Assembly (NCBI GenBank): GCA_002396205.1 | Contig: DGXB01000059.1 | Span: 8,879 to 69,459, forward strand | Length of the DNA stretch: 60,581 nt | Direction of reading: 5' to 3' | Source: Bacteroidales bacterium UBA4243 | Lineage (GTDB): Bacteria > Bacteroidota > Bacteroidia > Bacteroidales > F082 | Shown here: piece by piece, positions 35,914 through 43,364 of the stretch | Numbering within the stretch: position 1 is the first letter of the stretch | How the letters are laid out: every line of letters begins with the position of its first letter | The notes under the pieces: model-generated | Told to the model about the DNA's origin: nothing | Databases searched by the model: none | What the model saw: only the letters and a program-made list of their open reading frames with translations | Translations under genes and position numbers: made by a program

Positions 35914-38397
35914 ATGACAACCGATAGAATCACCCTCTTTGCCGAAGTCCTGCTGCCGATTCCCGTGCCGGGCACCTTCACCTACCGTGTGCCGTTCGAC
36001 CTGAACGACCAAGTTCGTGTGGGCCAACGCGCCGTGGTGCAGTTTGGCAAGACCAAAATCATGTCGGGACTTATCGTTGGCTTGACCGAGAAAGTGCCGT
36101 CGGTTGAGGTGAAATTCCTCATGGATTTGCTCGACGACCAGCCTTTGGTCAACGAGAAACAGCTGAAGTTTTGGGACTGGGTGAGGAGCTACTACATGTG
36201 CCATCTCGGAGAAGTGATGCAAGCCGCTTTGCCTTCCGCTTTGAAGCTCAGCAGCGAAACTACTGTGGCCCTTTCGCCCGATTATGTGTTGGATTCCGTT
36301 GCGTTGAATGATTTCGAATATCTCATTGTGGAAGCCCTGCAAATCAAGCCCAAAATCGCCATCAGCGAAGTGAGCAAGATCATCGGTTTCAAGAAGGTAA
36401 TGCCGCTCGTCCATTCGATGATGGAGAAAGGCATCCTCGTGATGGAGGAGGAACTCAGCGAGAAATACAAGGCCAAATACGAGCGGTTTGTAAGGCTCAC
36501 GGCGGAATACCGCGATGAGGCCAAGCTGCAGGAACTGATGGACAACCTCACCAAACGTGCCTACAAGCAGTTGGAAGTGTTGCTTGCCTTCATCACCCTT
36601 GGTGGCAATGCCGACAACGAAATCCTGGCTAAATCCTTGTTGGAGAAAGCCAAGGCGACTTCCTCCATACTGAAAACGATGGCCGAAAAGGGTGTTTTCG
36701 AGGTCTACGAGCACCGAGTCAGCCGGCTGAAGGAATTCAAGGTGCAGACCGATGTGGATTCGATACAACTCACTGAGGCACAGCAAAAAGCCTACACAGA
36801 AATCAGACAAGGCTTTGGAATCAGCAAGCCCGTTTTGCTCCATGGCGTGACCTCCAGTGGCAAAACGGAAATCTACATCAAACTCATCAAGGAGGCGATT
36901 GACAAAGGGAAGCAGGTTCTGTATTTGTTGCCCGAAATTGCCCTTACTGCGCAGATTATCAATCGCTTGAAAGAGTATTTTGGAGACCGTTTGGGCGTGT
37001 ACCATTCGCGCTATGGCACCAACGAAAGGGTAGAGGTGTGGGAGCAGGTGCGCGACTTTGGGCAAACCCAATCGCAGAAGCACCAAATCATCATCGGATC
37101 GCGGTCGGCCATTTTCTTGCCTTATTCCGACATCGGGCTGATCATCGTCGACGAAGAGCACGACAGCAGCTTCAAGCAAATCGACCCTGCGCCGCGCTAT
37201 AATGCCCGCGATGCTGCCATCGTGTTGGCCGCCATGCACAAGGCTAACATCGTCTTAGGCTCGGCAACGCCCTCGTATGAAAGCTATTACAATGCCTTGA
37301 ATGGACGTTATCATCTCGTGGAAATCACGGAGCGTTTCGGCGGCGTCCAGATGCCCGAAATCATCCTCAGCGATATGCGCGTGGAACGTCGGCGCAAGAC
37401 GATGAAGGCCGACTTCGGCAGCACCCTCATTGATGCGATGAAAGAGACCTTTGACGAGAAAAACCAAACCATCCTGTTCCAAAACCGACGTGGTTTTTCG
37501 TTACGCATCGAGTGCGACGAGTGCCATTATGTGCCGCAGTGCATCAACTGTGACGTGAGCCTCATCTACCACAAGAGCCAAAACGTGTTGCGTTGCCATT
37601 ATTGCGGCTATACGGCCTCGGTGCCGACGGAGTGTCCCGTTTGCCACAGCACCAACATCCGAATGCACGGCTTTGGTACGGAGAAAATCGAGGAGGATTT
37701 GAGCCTCGTGATGCCCGAAGCCAAGGTGGCCCGCCTCGACTTGGACACCACACGCTCGAAAAACGACTATCAGAGCATCCTCGAATCCTTCCAGGACCAT
37801 GAGACCAACATCCTCGTGGGCACGCAGATGGTCACCAAGGGCTTGGATTTCGACTCGGTGAAGGTGGTGGGCATCCTCAACGCCGACAACATGCTCTCGT
37901 TCCCCGACTTCCGTGCCCACGAGCGCAGCTTCCAGCTGATGGCGCAGGTGGCGGGTAGGGCAGGGCGCAAGGGCAAGCAGGGCAAGGTCATCATCCAGAC
38001 CTACGAGCCGGCGCATCCCGTGCTGCAAGACGTGTTGCGCAACGACTTCCGTGGGCTATACGAAAAGCAGATGGTCATCCGACGCCAGTTCGGCTATCCG
38101 CCGTTCTACCGCTTGATTCTCATTCGCTTGAAGCACAAGGACTACCAGAAGCTCAATCCCGCAGCGGCTGAGTTGGCCGCGATGCTCAGGCCCATCTTCA
38201 AGCAAGACCTGCTCGGACCGGAATATCCAGTAGTTTCGAGGGTCAAAAATCTGTATATCAAGCAGATGATGGTGAAGTTTCGCCGTGATTTCAACACACA
38301 GAAGGTGAAGGAATTGATTGCGCAGCAGATTCATTTGTTCCAGCAAAATTCGGAGTACAAGTCCGTGCAGGTTCAAGTGGATGTGGATCCGATGTAA
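35914..38397 (+). CDS. priA: Primosomal replication restart helicase PriA
   Basis: 827 residues from the ATG at 35914 (MTTDRITLFAEVLLPIPVPG). The frame is open further upstream, but that part is a dispersed repeat, so 35866 is not the start. An N-terminal DNA-binding domain is followed by helicase lobe 1 with Walker A GVTSSGKTEIY and the DEEH box. A zinc-binding insertion has paired cysteines (CDECHYVPQC, CDVSL, CHYCG, CPVCH). Lobe 2 contains VAGRAGRKGKQGKVIIQT. PriA reloads the replisome at stalled forks. The stop is 14 bases from the stop of a convergent ATPase gene. Confidence 0.95.
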   Translation: MTTDRITLFAEVLLPIPVPGTFTYRVPFDLNDQVRVGQRAVVQFGKTKIMSGLIVGLTEKVPSVEVKFLMDLLDDQPLVNEKQLKFWDWVRSYYMCHLGEVMQAALPSALKLSSETTVALSPDYVLDSVALNDFEYLIVEALQIKPKIAISEVSKIIGFKKVMPLVHSMMEKGILVMEEELSEKYKAKYERFVRLTAEYRDEAKLQELMDNLTKRAYKQLEVLLAFITLGGNADNEILAKSLLEKAKATSSILKTMAEKGVFEVYEHRVSRLKEFKVQTDVDSIQLTEAQQKAYTEIRQGFGISKPVLLHGVTSSGKTEIYIKLIKEAIDKGKQVLYLLPEIALTAQIINRLKEYFGDRLGVYHSRYGTNERVEVWEQVRDFGQTQSQKHQIIIGSRSAIFLPYSDIGLIIVDEEHDSSFKQIDPAPRYNARDAAIVLAAMHKANIVLGSATPSYESYYNALNGRYHLVEITERFGGVQMPEIILSDMRVERRRKTMKADFGSTLIDAMKETFDEKNQTILFQNRRGFSLRIECDECHYVPQCINCDVSLIYHKSQNVLRCHYCGYTASVPTECPVCHSTNIRMHGFGTEKIEEDLSLVMPEAKVARLDLDTTRSKNDYQSILESFQDHETNILVGTQMVTKGLDFDSVKVVGILNADNMLSFPDFRAHERSFQLMAQVAGRAGRKGKQGKVIIQTYEPAHPVLQDVLRNDFRGLYEKQMVIRRQFGYPPFYRLILIRLKHKDYQKLNPAAAELAAMLRPIFKQDLLGPEYPVVSRVKNLYIKQMMVKFRRDFNTQKVKELIAQQIHLFQQNSEYKSVQVQVDVDPM

Positions 38398-38411
38398 CCG
38401 TCTCACCTACA

Positions 38412-39674
38412 TTAGATTCCTGATTTAAGAAACTGGAACAACCCCATATAGACAATGCCTTTGTTGTCGGTGTAGGTGGCAATGTCATCTCCCACAATGA
38501 CGATTTTCCTAAAGCTGTCGTCTATTTTCCTGAAGGAACGTAATTCCTGCTCCTTTTTTTCTTCGCCATCTAATTTATATGCCGACTGGATGTAGTGTTT
38601 TTCCATCCCGTTCTGCGCAATGAAGTCGATTTCATATTGGACGTAGGCCATCTTTCCGTCGCGCATTTCGCGGTTTTCCACCAAACCGACATCAACGCTG
38701 TAGCCCCTCATTCTCAATTCGTTGTAAATCACATTTTCCATAATATGCGTGATTTCCTGTTGCCTGAAGTTGAGTTTTGCGTTCCTCAGCCCCACATCAA
38801 CAGCATAGTACTTCTTGATGCTCTCAAAATACTTGTTTCCTTTGATGTTGAAGCGTTTGGCACCTTCGAAAAGAAATGCGTCTTCAAGGTATTCTATGTA
38901 GTTGTTGACGGTTTCGGGACAGATTTTGGTTTTCTGCACACTTTGCAGTACATTGCTGATGCGTGAGGGATTGGTGAGAGAGCCAATGGATGAGCAAAGC
39001 GCATCGGCCAATGATGAAAGGGCTTCACGGTTTTTTACATGGTTGCGTTCCACAACGTCGTCGATGTAGGTCTTGTCCCACAGCCGTTGCAGGTAGGCCA
39101 TCTTCTGCTCGGGAGTGCGATGGTGGAGCAGTGCGGGCATACCACCATAGGTGTAGTATTCTTTCCAAAGCTCGCTGACGGGTTCGGTTCGGTTTGAACA
39201 AAATTCATTGAACGACAGCGGGTAAACTCTTATCTCGTCGCCACGGCCACGGAATATGGTACGAATGTCGGATGACAAGAAATGTGAATTGCTGCCGGTG
39301 ATATAGACATCGACATTGTCTTTGGCATTCAGCCCGTTGACGATTCTTTCGAAGCCTTCTACCTCTTGCACCTCGTCGAGGATGACATAGTAATTGGCGT
39401 TTGCATTGGTGATTCGGCTATAAAGGAAATCCTTCAAGGTGTCGCGTTGGGTGAGATCACCATAGATTTCCTCCTCGTCGTCCAAGTCAAATGAAACGAT
39501 GATGATGTTGTCGCTTTCTACGCCGCTGGCTAACAGATAATCCCTGAAGATGCGTTTCAACAGCCACGACTTCCCGCAGCGTCTTGGTCCGGTTATGATT
39601 TTCACCTCGCCGTTGTCCATGCGGTCGATGATTTTTTGGAGATAAGTCTCTCGTTTGATGTAAGTGTTTTCCAT
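38412..39674 (-). CDS. P-loop ATPase with DUF4143 domain
   Basis: 420 residues from the ATG at 39674 (MENTYIKRETYLQKIIDRMD). Walker A GPRRCGKSW lies near residue 30 and a Walker B-like ILDEVQEVEG near residue 95, followed by a sensor-type YITGSNSH. The C-terminal DUF4143 part holds EIDFIAQNGMEKHYIQ, reminiscent of a degenerate PD-(D/E)XK nuclease fold. These proteins are common accessory genes in gut Bacteroidota with no proven function. Composition is more AT-rich than the neighbouring housekeeping genes. Tandem repeats lie directly upstream. Confidence 0.88.
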   Translation of the reverse strand: MENTYIKRETYLQKIIDRMDNGEVKIITGPRRCGKSWLLKRIFRDYLLASGVESDNIIIVSFDLDDEEEIYGDLTQRDTLKDFLYSRITNANANYYVILDEVQEVEGFERIVNGLNAKDNVDVYITGSNSHFLSSDIRTIFRGRGDEIRVYPLSFNEFCSNRTEPVSELWKEYYTYGGMPALLHHRTPEQKMAYLQRLWDKTYIDDVVERNHVKNREALSSLADALCSSIGSLTNPSRISNVLQSVQKTKICPETVNNYIEYLEDAFLFEGAKRFNIKGNKYFESIKKYYAVDVGLRNAKLNFRQQEITHIMENVIYNELRMRGYSVDVGLVENREMRDGKMAYVQYEIDFIAQNGMEKHYIQSAYKLDGEEKKEQELRSFRKIDDSFRKIVIVGDDIATYTDNKGIVYMGLFQFLKSGI

Positions 39675-39682
39675 CCTACCTT

Positions 39683-39815
39683 GAATTTTTTGCAAAATTA
39701 CAATAAATTCCGATTTGGTACTTTGTTCTATCTGAAATTTTCTGTAAAATTACAATAAATTCCGATTAAAATGCTTGTGTCATCTTATGTTTTTCGCAAA
39801 ACCACAATATAACGC
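39683..39815. repeat. Tandem units of 52 bases upstream of the DUF4143 ATPase
   Basis: AAAATTACAATAAATTCCGATT occurs at 39694-39715 and again at 39746-39767. A decayed third unit (AAAACCACAATATAACGCCC) starts at 39798. All three are exactly 52 bases apart. The first unit contains the minus-strand -7 box TAATTTTG (39700-39693) of the ATPase gene. Confidence 0.75.
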
Positions 39816-39823
39816 CCTAATAT

Positions 39824-39858
39824 GGTACACAAACTTGTGGACCACAAAGTAGTGTACC
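39824..39858. promoter_or_regulatory. Nested palindrome, operator-like
   Basis: GGTACAC (39824-39830) pairs with GTGTACC (39852-39858), and inside them CTTGTGG (39834-39840) pairs with CCACAAAG (39842-39849) around a single base. The site lies between divergent genes in a 540-base gap and could bind a dimeric regulator. Confidence 0.5.
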
Positions 39859-39914
39859 GAGTGAAAAAAAACGGAAAAAATCCGTAAAAAAACCTTTGGT
39901 TTCCAAAATCTTTG

Positions 39915-39922
39915 TATTTTTG
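39915..39922 (+). promoter_or_regulatory. Promoter -7 box candidate for the structured element and lipoprotein operon
   Basis: TATTTTTG matches TAnnTTTG. A TTG at 39896-39898 is 16 bases upstream, shorter than the usual spacing. Confidence 0.5.
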
Positions 39923-39928
39923 CGGCTG

Positions 39929-40200
39929 ATTGTTCGGGGAGACATCCGGGCAGTTGAAGGCAATTTGTGCTTGTATCCGGCTAACGAAATCTGGAAAATT
40001 TTGGAAATGGGTGCAAGATACGAGTGAGCCAGCCTAATTTGTATTCAATCAGTTATGCTGATGATGCATATAGGCTAGGTAAACGTATCTGTTTTATTTC
40101 CAAAGGTATTTTTCCAGAGCCTGTTAGCCAAGATAGGTACACTTCAAGTTTCCTAGCCTTCTTGTAGTATGTTGTGCCGAATCGGGGGGACTATAGGCGG
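39929..40200 (+). ncRNA. Candidate structured RNA or long leader, rod-like
   Basis: Seven stems nest in strict order: 39954-39959/40142-40147, 39979-39985/40123-40129, 39990-39998/40110-40118, 40000-40008/40096-40104, 40016-40022/40084-40090, 40031-40036/40071-40076 and 40048-40052/40058-40062. All are perfect Watson-Crick. This gives a single long imperfect hairpin about 200 bases long. A promoter box lies just upstream and the lipoprotein gene at 40218 just downstream, so it may be a leader, a free RNA, or a foldback (MITE-like) element. It fits none of the tmRNA, RNase P, SRP or riboswitch sequences I know; 6S-like is possible. Ends are guesses. Confidence 0.5.
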
Positions 40201-40217
40201 GAAAATAAATAAAGCAT

Positions 40218-41249
40218 ATGAACCTAACACAATTAGCCAAAATCAAAACAAATGGGCTTTGCTTCTTAATGCTGTTATTATTTGCTGCATGTGAGAATAA
40301 TGGAAAACAATCAAAACTGACTGGTTACGGCAATGCTGTAGAAGAAAGCGACAATACAGTGGTAAATGCCATCGAACAAGCCAAACCTTCTATAATGGTA
40401 CTCCCAAGTGACAATCTTCTGCAATCTTTTGATGCATTGAAGAATGTTTCGATAAATGGAGCAAACTATTTGGATCGAGATTATAACAAGTACATATTGG
40501 AGAATTCCAACAATAGGGCTATAATCTCTGCCATTCAAAATGAGTTTGTCCAACTCGATTATCCTTTGACTGATTTGGAACAGACCCTAAAATCTCTCAA
40601 CAATCGTGTGGCCACAAATATGGCTGATGATGTAGCACAAGATGCCAAGACGTTACTTTTGCAGACAGCTTCCCCAGACATTATTATTGAACTTGATTAT
40701 GATTGCAAAATAGATCCAACGGATCCTAATTTCCGCAAGAACTTGACCTATACAATCACCGCATTTGACGCATATACAAATAAGGCCTTTTCATCCAAAA
40801 CGAAGAACGAAACCGTATCTGATGACATTGCGAAAACTTTCTCACAATCCTTCCACAAATCCATGAAAGAAATTGAGCCTGAAATCGGCAGGTATTTTCA
40901 AAACATAGTTGTTTTTGGTAGAGAGATAACGGTGCGTTTTACTGTGGCGAAAAAGTCAAAGGTTAGTTTGGTAAGCGAAAGTATTACAGGTGAAACGTAT
41001 GCAGATTGGATTATGGACTATATGGATTTGAATACAAAGAAAGGAACTTATAAATTGCAAAACAATACGGATTACGAACTGTATTTCGTCAACGTGCGCA
41101 TCCCTGCTTTGCAATCTGACGGAACCCAATACAGCGCATACAAATGGGCTCGTCAACTGATAAAGGAATTCAAAACAGAATGCGGAGTGAAGTGTTCTAA
41201 TAAAGTTCAAGGACTCGGGGATGTTCATATTATGATTAACGGATTTTAA
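40218..41249 (+). CDS. Lipoprotein, DUF6175-like
   Basis: 343 residues. The N-terminus TNGLCFLMLLLFAAC gives a signal peptide with lipobox Cys. The opening KPSIMVLPSDNLLQSFDALK and the later IIIELDYDCKIDPTDPNFRK and YTITAFDAYTNKAFSSKT look like a CsgG/LPP20-type periplasmic alpha-beta fold, and I believe this matches DUF6175 of Bacteroidota. No catalytic motif is seen. It is the first of three closely spaced genes (gaps 16 and 26 bases) that probably form an operon. AT-rich codon use differs from the flanking chromosome. Confidence 0.72.
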   Translation: MNLTQLAKIKTNGLCFLMLLLFAACENNGKQSKLTGYGNAVEESDNTVVNAIEQAKPSIMVLPSDNLLQSFDALKNVSINGANYLDRDYNKYILENSNNRAIISAIQNEFVQLDYPLTDLEQTLKSLNNRVATNMADDVAQDAKTLLLQTASPDIIIELDYDCKIDPTDPNFRKNLTYTITAFDAYTNKAFSSKTKNETVSDDIAKTFSQSFHKSMKEIEPEIGRYFQNIVVFGREITVRFTVAKKSKVSLVSESITGETYADWIMDYMDLNTKKGTYKLQNNTDYELYFVNVRIPALQSDGTQYSAYKWARQLIKEFKTECGVKCSNKVQGLGDVHIMINGF

Positions 41250-41265
41250 AGCATTGAAATTGAGC

Positions 41266-42465
41266 ATGAAAAAGAAAGCATTTGTCGGATTGGCTGTGTT
41301 GAGCATTGCCGTGGTGTGTCTGTGTATTGGATGCAATAGCAATGTCAATCAACAGCAGCAAGGGGTGGTCTATCAGCCACAACCCAAACAGAGTACAATG
41401 ACGGATGAACAAAGGCAATCAGCCATAGCGAAACAACGGGCTGCGTTGAATGGCTATTTGGATTCCATCAATTATTGGAATGCCGTGAAATTAACTATTA
41501 TGGTGCCGAAGGTGACGAAAAACTTCACTCAACAATCGGCTGAAGTTTTGGCTTCGCGTATGTTACAAATCACGGCGGCGAATGGTATCGCAGGCTACGG
41601 AGGAGACCCAGCTTTTGTTTTTGCCACACTTATTACCCCAATGCAACGAGGTATAACAAGTACAGTGCCAGCAAAAAAGTATACTAATTATGAAGTGAAC
41701 TTTTATGTCGCCAACATCGTCACTGGTGATGTGTTTGGCTCCTTGTCGCAAGAGGTTATGGGTGTAGGCGACTCTGACGAATTGGCTTGCTTAAATGCGA
41801 TGCAGTCCATTCAAAATAACGATGAAATCAAAGACTTGTTGAGACAATCATCTGAAAAGATAGTCAATTGGTTTGAGACCAATAAAGCCTCAGTTGTCGC
41901 CAAGGTGAATGAATACATACAAATAGGTGAATATGGCAAAGCCTACGCTTATTTGCAATCGATACCAGAAGCGGCTATTTCTTGTTTCGCCTTTGCTCAA
42001 GAGAATGTAGACGAAGTTTATGCCCGTTATCGTGAGCAACAAAGTATGGCGTATTACTATGCCATGATAGATGCTATGGCCGTGGAAGGACAATATAACC
42101 CGATGGCAGGGGCATACATGAAGTTGATTCCAGTTAATGCTCAGATTTATTCCACCGCCGCAGAGGCTTTTAGTAACTATGTCTCCCATTGCGAAACGGT
42201 AGAAGATGCACAAAGGGCACATGAAATCTTCATGGAAGAAGAGGCTCTCGCCATAGAGCGTATCAATGCCGAGGCAAATCTGAAGGCAAATGAAGCACTC
42301 CTTGTTCAAAGTCGGTCAGAGGCAGAAAACTCTGCTCAATCACAAGCCGTCTCTTCCATGGATGGGATTAAGGGTACAATAACTGACATAATAACAGATA
42401 AAGCTGTTTCCATTGTCTCATTTGGCATTGACAGAGTATTGGGGTTTTTAGGATTGTTGGTCTAA
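41266..42465 (+). CDS. Lipoprotein with helical C-terminus, CsgG/LPP20-like N-terminal region
   Basis: About 399 residues from the ATG at 41266 (MKKKAFVGLAVLSIAVVC, lipobox IGC). A TTG twelve bases earlier is in frame but is not needed. After a Gln-rich linker comes an alpha-beta region (KLTIMVPKVTKNFTQQSAEV, YEVNFYVANIVTGDVFGSLS) resembling LPP20/CsgG-type domains. A helical part at about residues 200-370 (YLQSIPEAAISCFAFAQENV) suggests TPR-like helices. The last 25 residues are hydrophobic. Second gene of the three-gene group; function unknown. Confidence 0.72.
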   Translation: MKKKAFVGLAVLSIAVVCLCIGCNSNVNQQQQGVVYQPQPKQSTMTDEQRQSAIAKQRAALNGYLDSINYWNAVKLTIMVPKVTKNFTQQSAEVLASRMLQITAANGIAGYGGDPAFVFATLITPMQRGITSTVPAKKYTNYEVNFYVANIVTGDVFGSLSQEVMGVGDSDELACLNAMQSIQNNDEIKDLLRQSSEKIVNWFETNKASVVAKVNEYIQIGEYGKAYAYLQSIPEAAISCFAFAQENVDEVYARYREQQSMAYYYAMIDAMAVEGQYNPMAGAYMKLIPVNAQIYSTAAEAFSNYVSHCETVEDAQRAHEIFMEEEALAIERINAEANLKANEALLVQSRSEAENSAQSQAVSSMDGIKGTITDIITDKAVSIVSFGIDRVLGFLGLLV

Positions 42466-42491
42466 AGTTAAAACATAAAAATGTTATAATT

Positions 42492-43106
42492 ATGATTAGA
42501 AATATTTTAGATGGATTAGGACGTATCATCATTTGGTTTGTTGTTATTTCCTGTATAATAAGTGGTATTTTCGCATTGTCTTTTTATTTGAATAGTTCAG
42601 AAAGACTTGGCTCAAAAGTTGAAACTGCAATCGGCAAAAAAGACTTCCACCAAGCACATAAATACTTGAAACGAATTAAAACACCTGAAGATTATGAATT
42701 GTATGCCGATAAACTTTTTAATGCGGAGATAGGGTATTTGATGAATGACAATTCGGTAAACAGTTCAGACCGAATCATTTCTTTGGTAGCGGATTATGGC
42801 TCATACGGTACCCCTGTGGTAGGAGTAACCAATGTAAAGAAAGTTATAAAAAACAATGAAACCTACATGATGGAAGTGTCAAAATACAATCAAATGTTGG
42901 ATGGCGTTTTGTCTCGTGCCATTTCAATGCACAATCAGTATTTGGCAGAAAAACTGTTGAATATGTACAAACCCACTTTGCGGAAAAGTTTAAGCGAATC
43001 GCATCTTTTCAGTAAGGATGAGTATAATTTCGAGTATTCAAACGAACCACAAGAAAAGGCAGAAGAAATATACAGAAATGCTGTTGAAGAAAAGAAATTT
43101 GAATAG
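42492..43106 (+). CDS. Single-pass membrane protein of unknown function
   Basis: 204 residues. One transmembrane helix at about residues 12-32 (IIIWFVVISCIISGIFALSF) is followed by a helical, charged domain with YLKRIKTPEDYELYADKLFN and a Glu-rich C-terminus. No enzyme motif is seen. The internal helix pairs could be TPR-like. It is the last gene of the three-gene group and is the most AT-rich of them. Confidence 0.7.
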   Translation: MIRNILDGLGRIIIWFVVISCIISGIFALSFYLNSSERLGSKVETAIGKKDFHQAHKYLKRIKTPEDYELYADKLFNAEIGYLMNDNSVNSSDRIISLVADYGSYGTPVVGVTNVKKVIKNNETYMMEVSKYNQMLDGVLSRAISMHNQYLAEKLLNMYKPTLRKSLSESHLFSKDEYNFEYSNEPQEKAEEIYRNAVEEKKFE

Positions 43107-43206
43107 CAAATGAGGTGACTCTAGATTTGTTTCTGTAGATAGTTATTCCTTGGGAAAGTGCTTGGAATGTATAAATTATTGAAAATCAGTGTAAAATCAA
43201 GGTATT

Positions 43207-43260
43207 TTGCAGTAATCCACAAATTTTTTCTTTTAAAAATTGCAGTAATCCACAAATTTT
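43207..43260. repeat. Pair of 21-base direct repeats
   Basis: TTGCAGTAATCCACAAATTTT is present at 43207-43227 and 43240-43260, a period of 33 bases. Only two copies, so not a CRISPR array. Confidence 0.8.
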
Positions 43261-43276
43261 GTGAACGAACACCTCT

Positions 43277-43326
43277 ATAACCGGCCATAACTCGAAAAAA
43301 TTCCGACTTATGGCTGGTTATGACGC
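43277..43326. repeat. Palindromic element, left copy, upstream of the DUF234 ATPase
   Basis: A 14-bp stem (43277-43290 with 43308-43321, one mismatch) encloses CTCGAAAAAATTCCGAC. The same element in the same orientation follows the gene at 44810-44851, and similarity continues past the stem (TTATGACG against TTATAACG). Confidence 0.8.
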
Positions 43327-43335
43327 TTTTTTTCG

Positions 43336-43343
43336 TATTTTTG
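43336..43343 (+). promoter_or_regulatory. Promoter -7 box candidate for the DUF234 ATPase gene
   Basis: TATTTTTG matches TAnnTTTG, 22 bases before the ATG at 43365. No TTG at the expected distance. Confidence 0.42.
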
Positions 43344-43364
43344 CCCCGATAAATTGAGGCAGTC

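Noticed and set aside
35860..37239. 459-codon minus-strand frame opposite priA
   Set aside because: Antisense shadow; lacks domains and a sensible start.
39929..40200. tmRNA or RNase P RNA in the structured element
   Set aside because: No tag-like reading frame, no terminal acceptor or T-arm consensus, and only a faint likeness to the RNase P core sequence.
41254..41266. TTG start for the second island lipoprotein
   Set aside because: The ATG at 41266 gives the complete signal peptide without the extra four residues.
43207..43260. CRISPR array
   Set aside because: Only two units with a 12-base gap, and no cas genes anywhere in the window.
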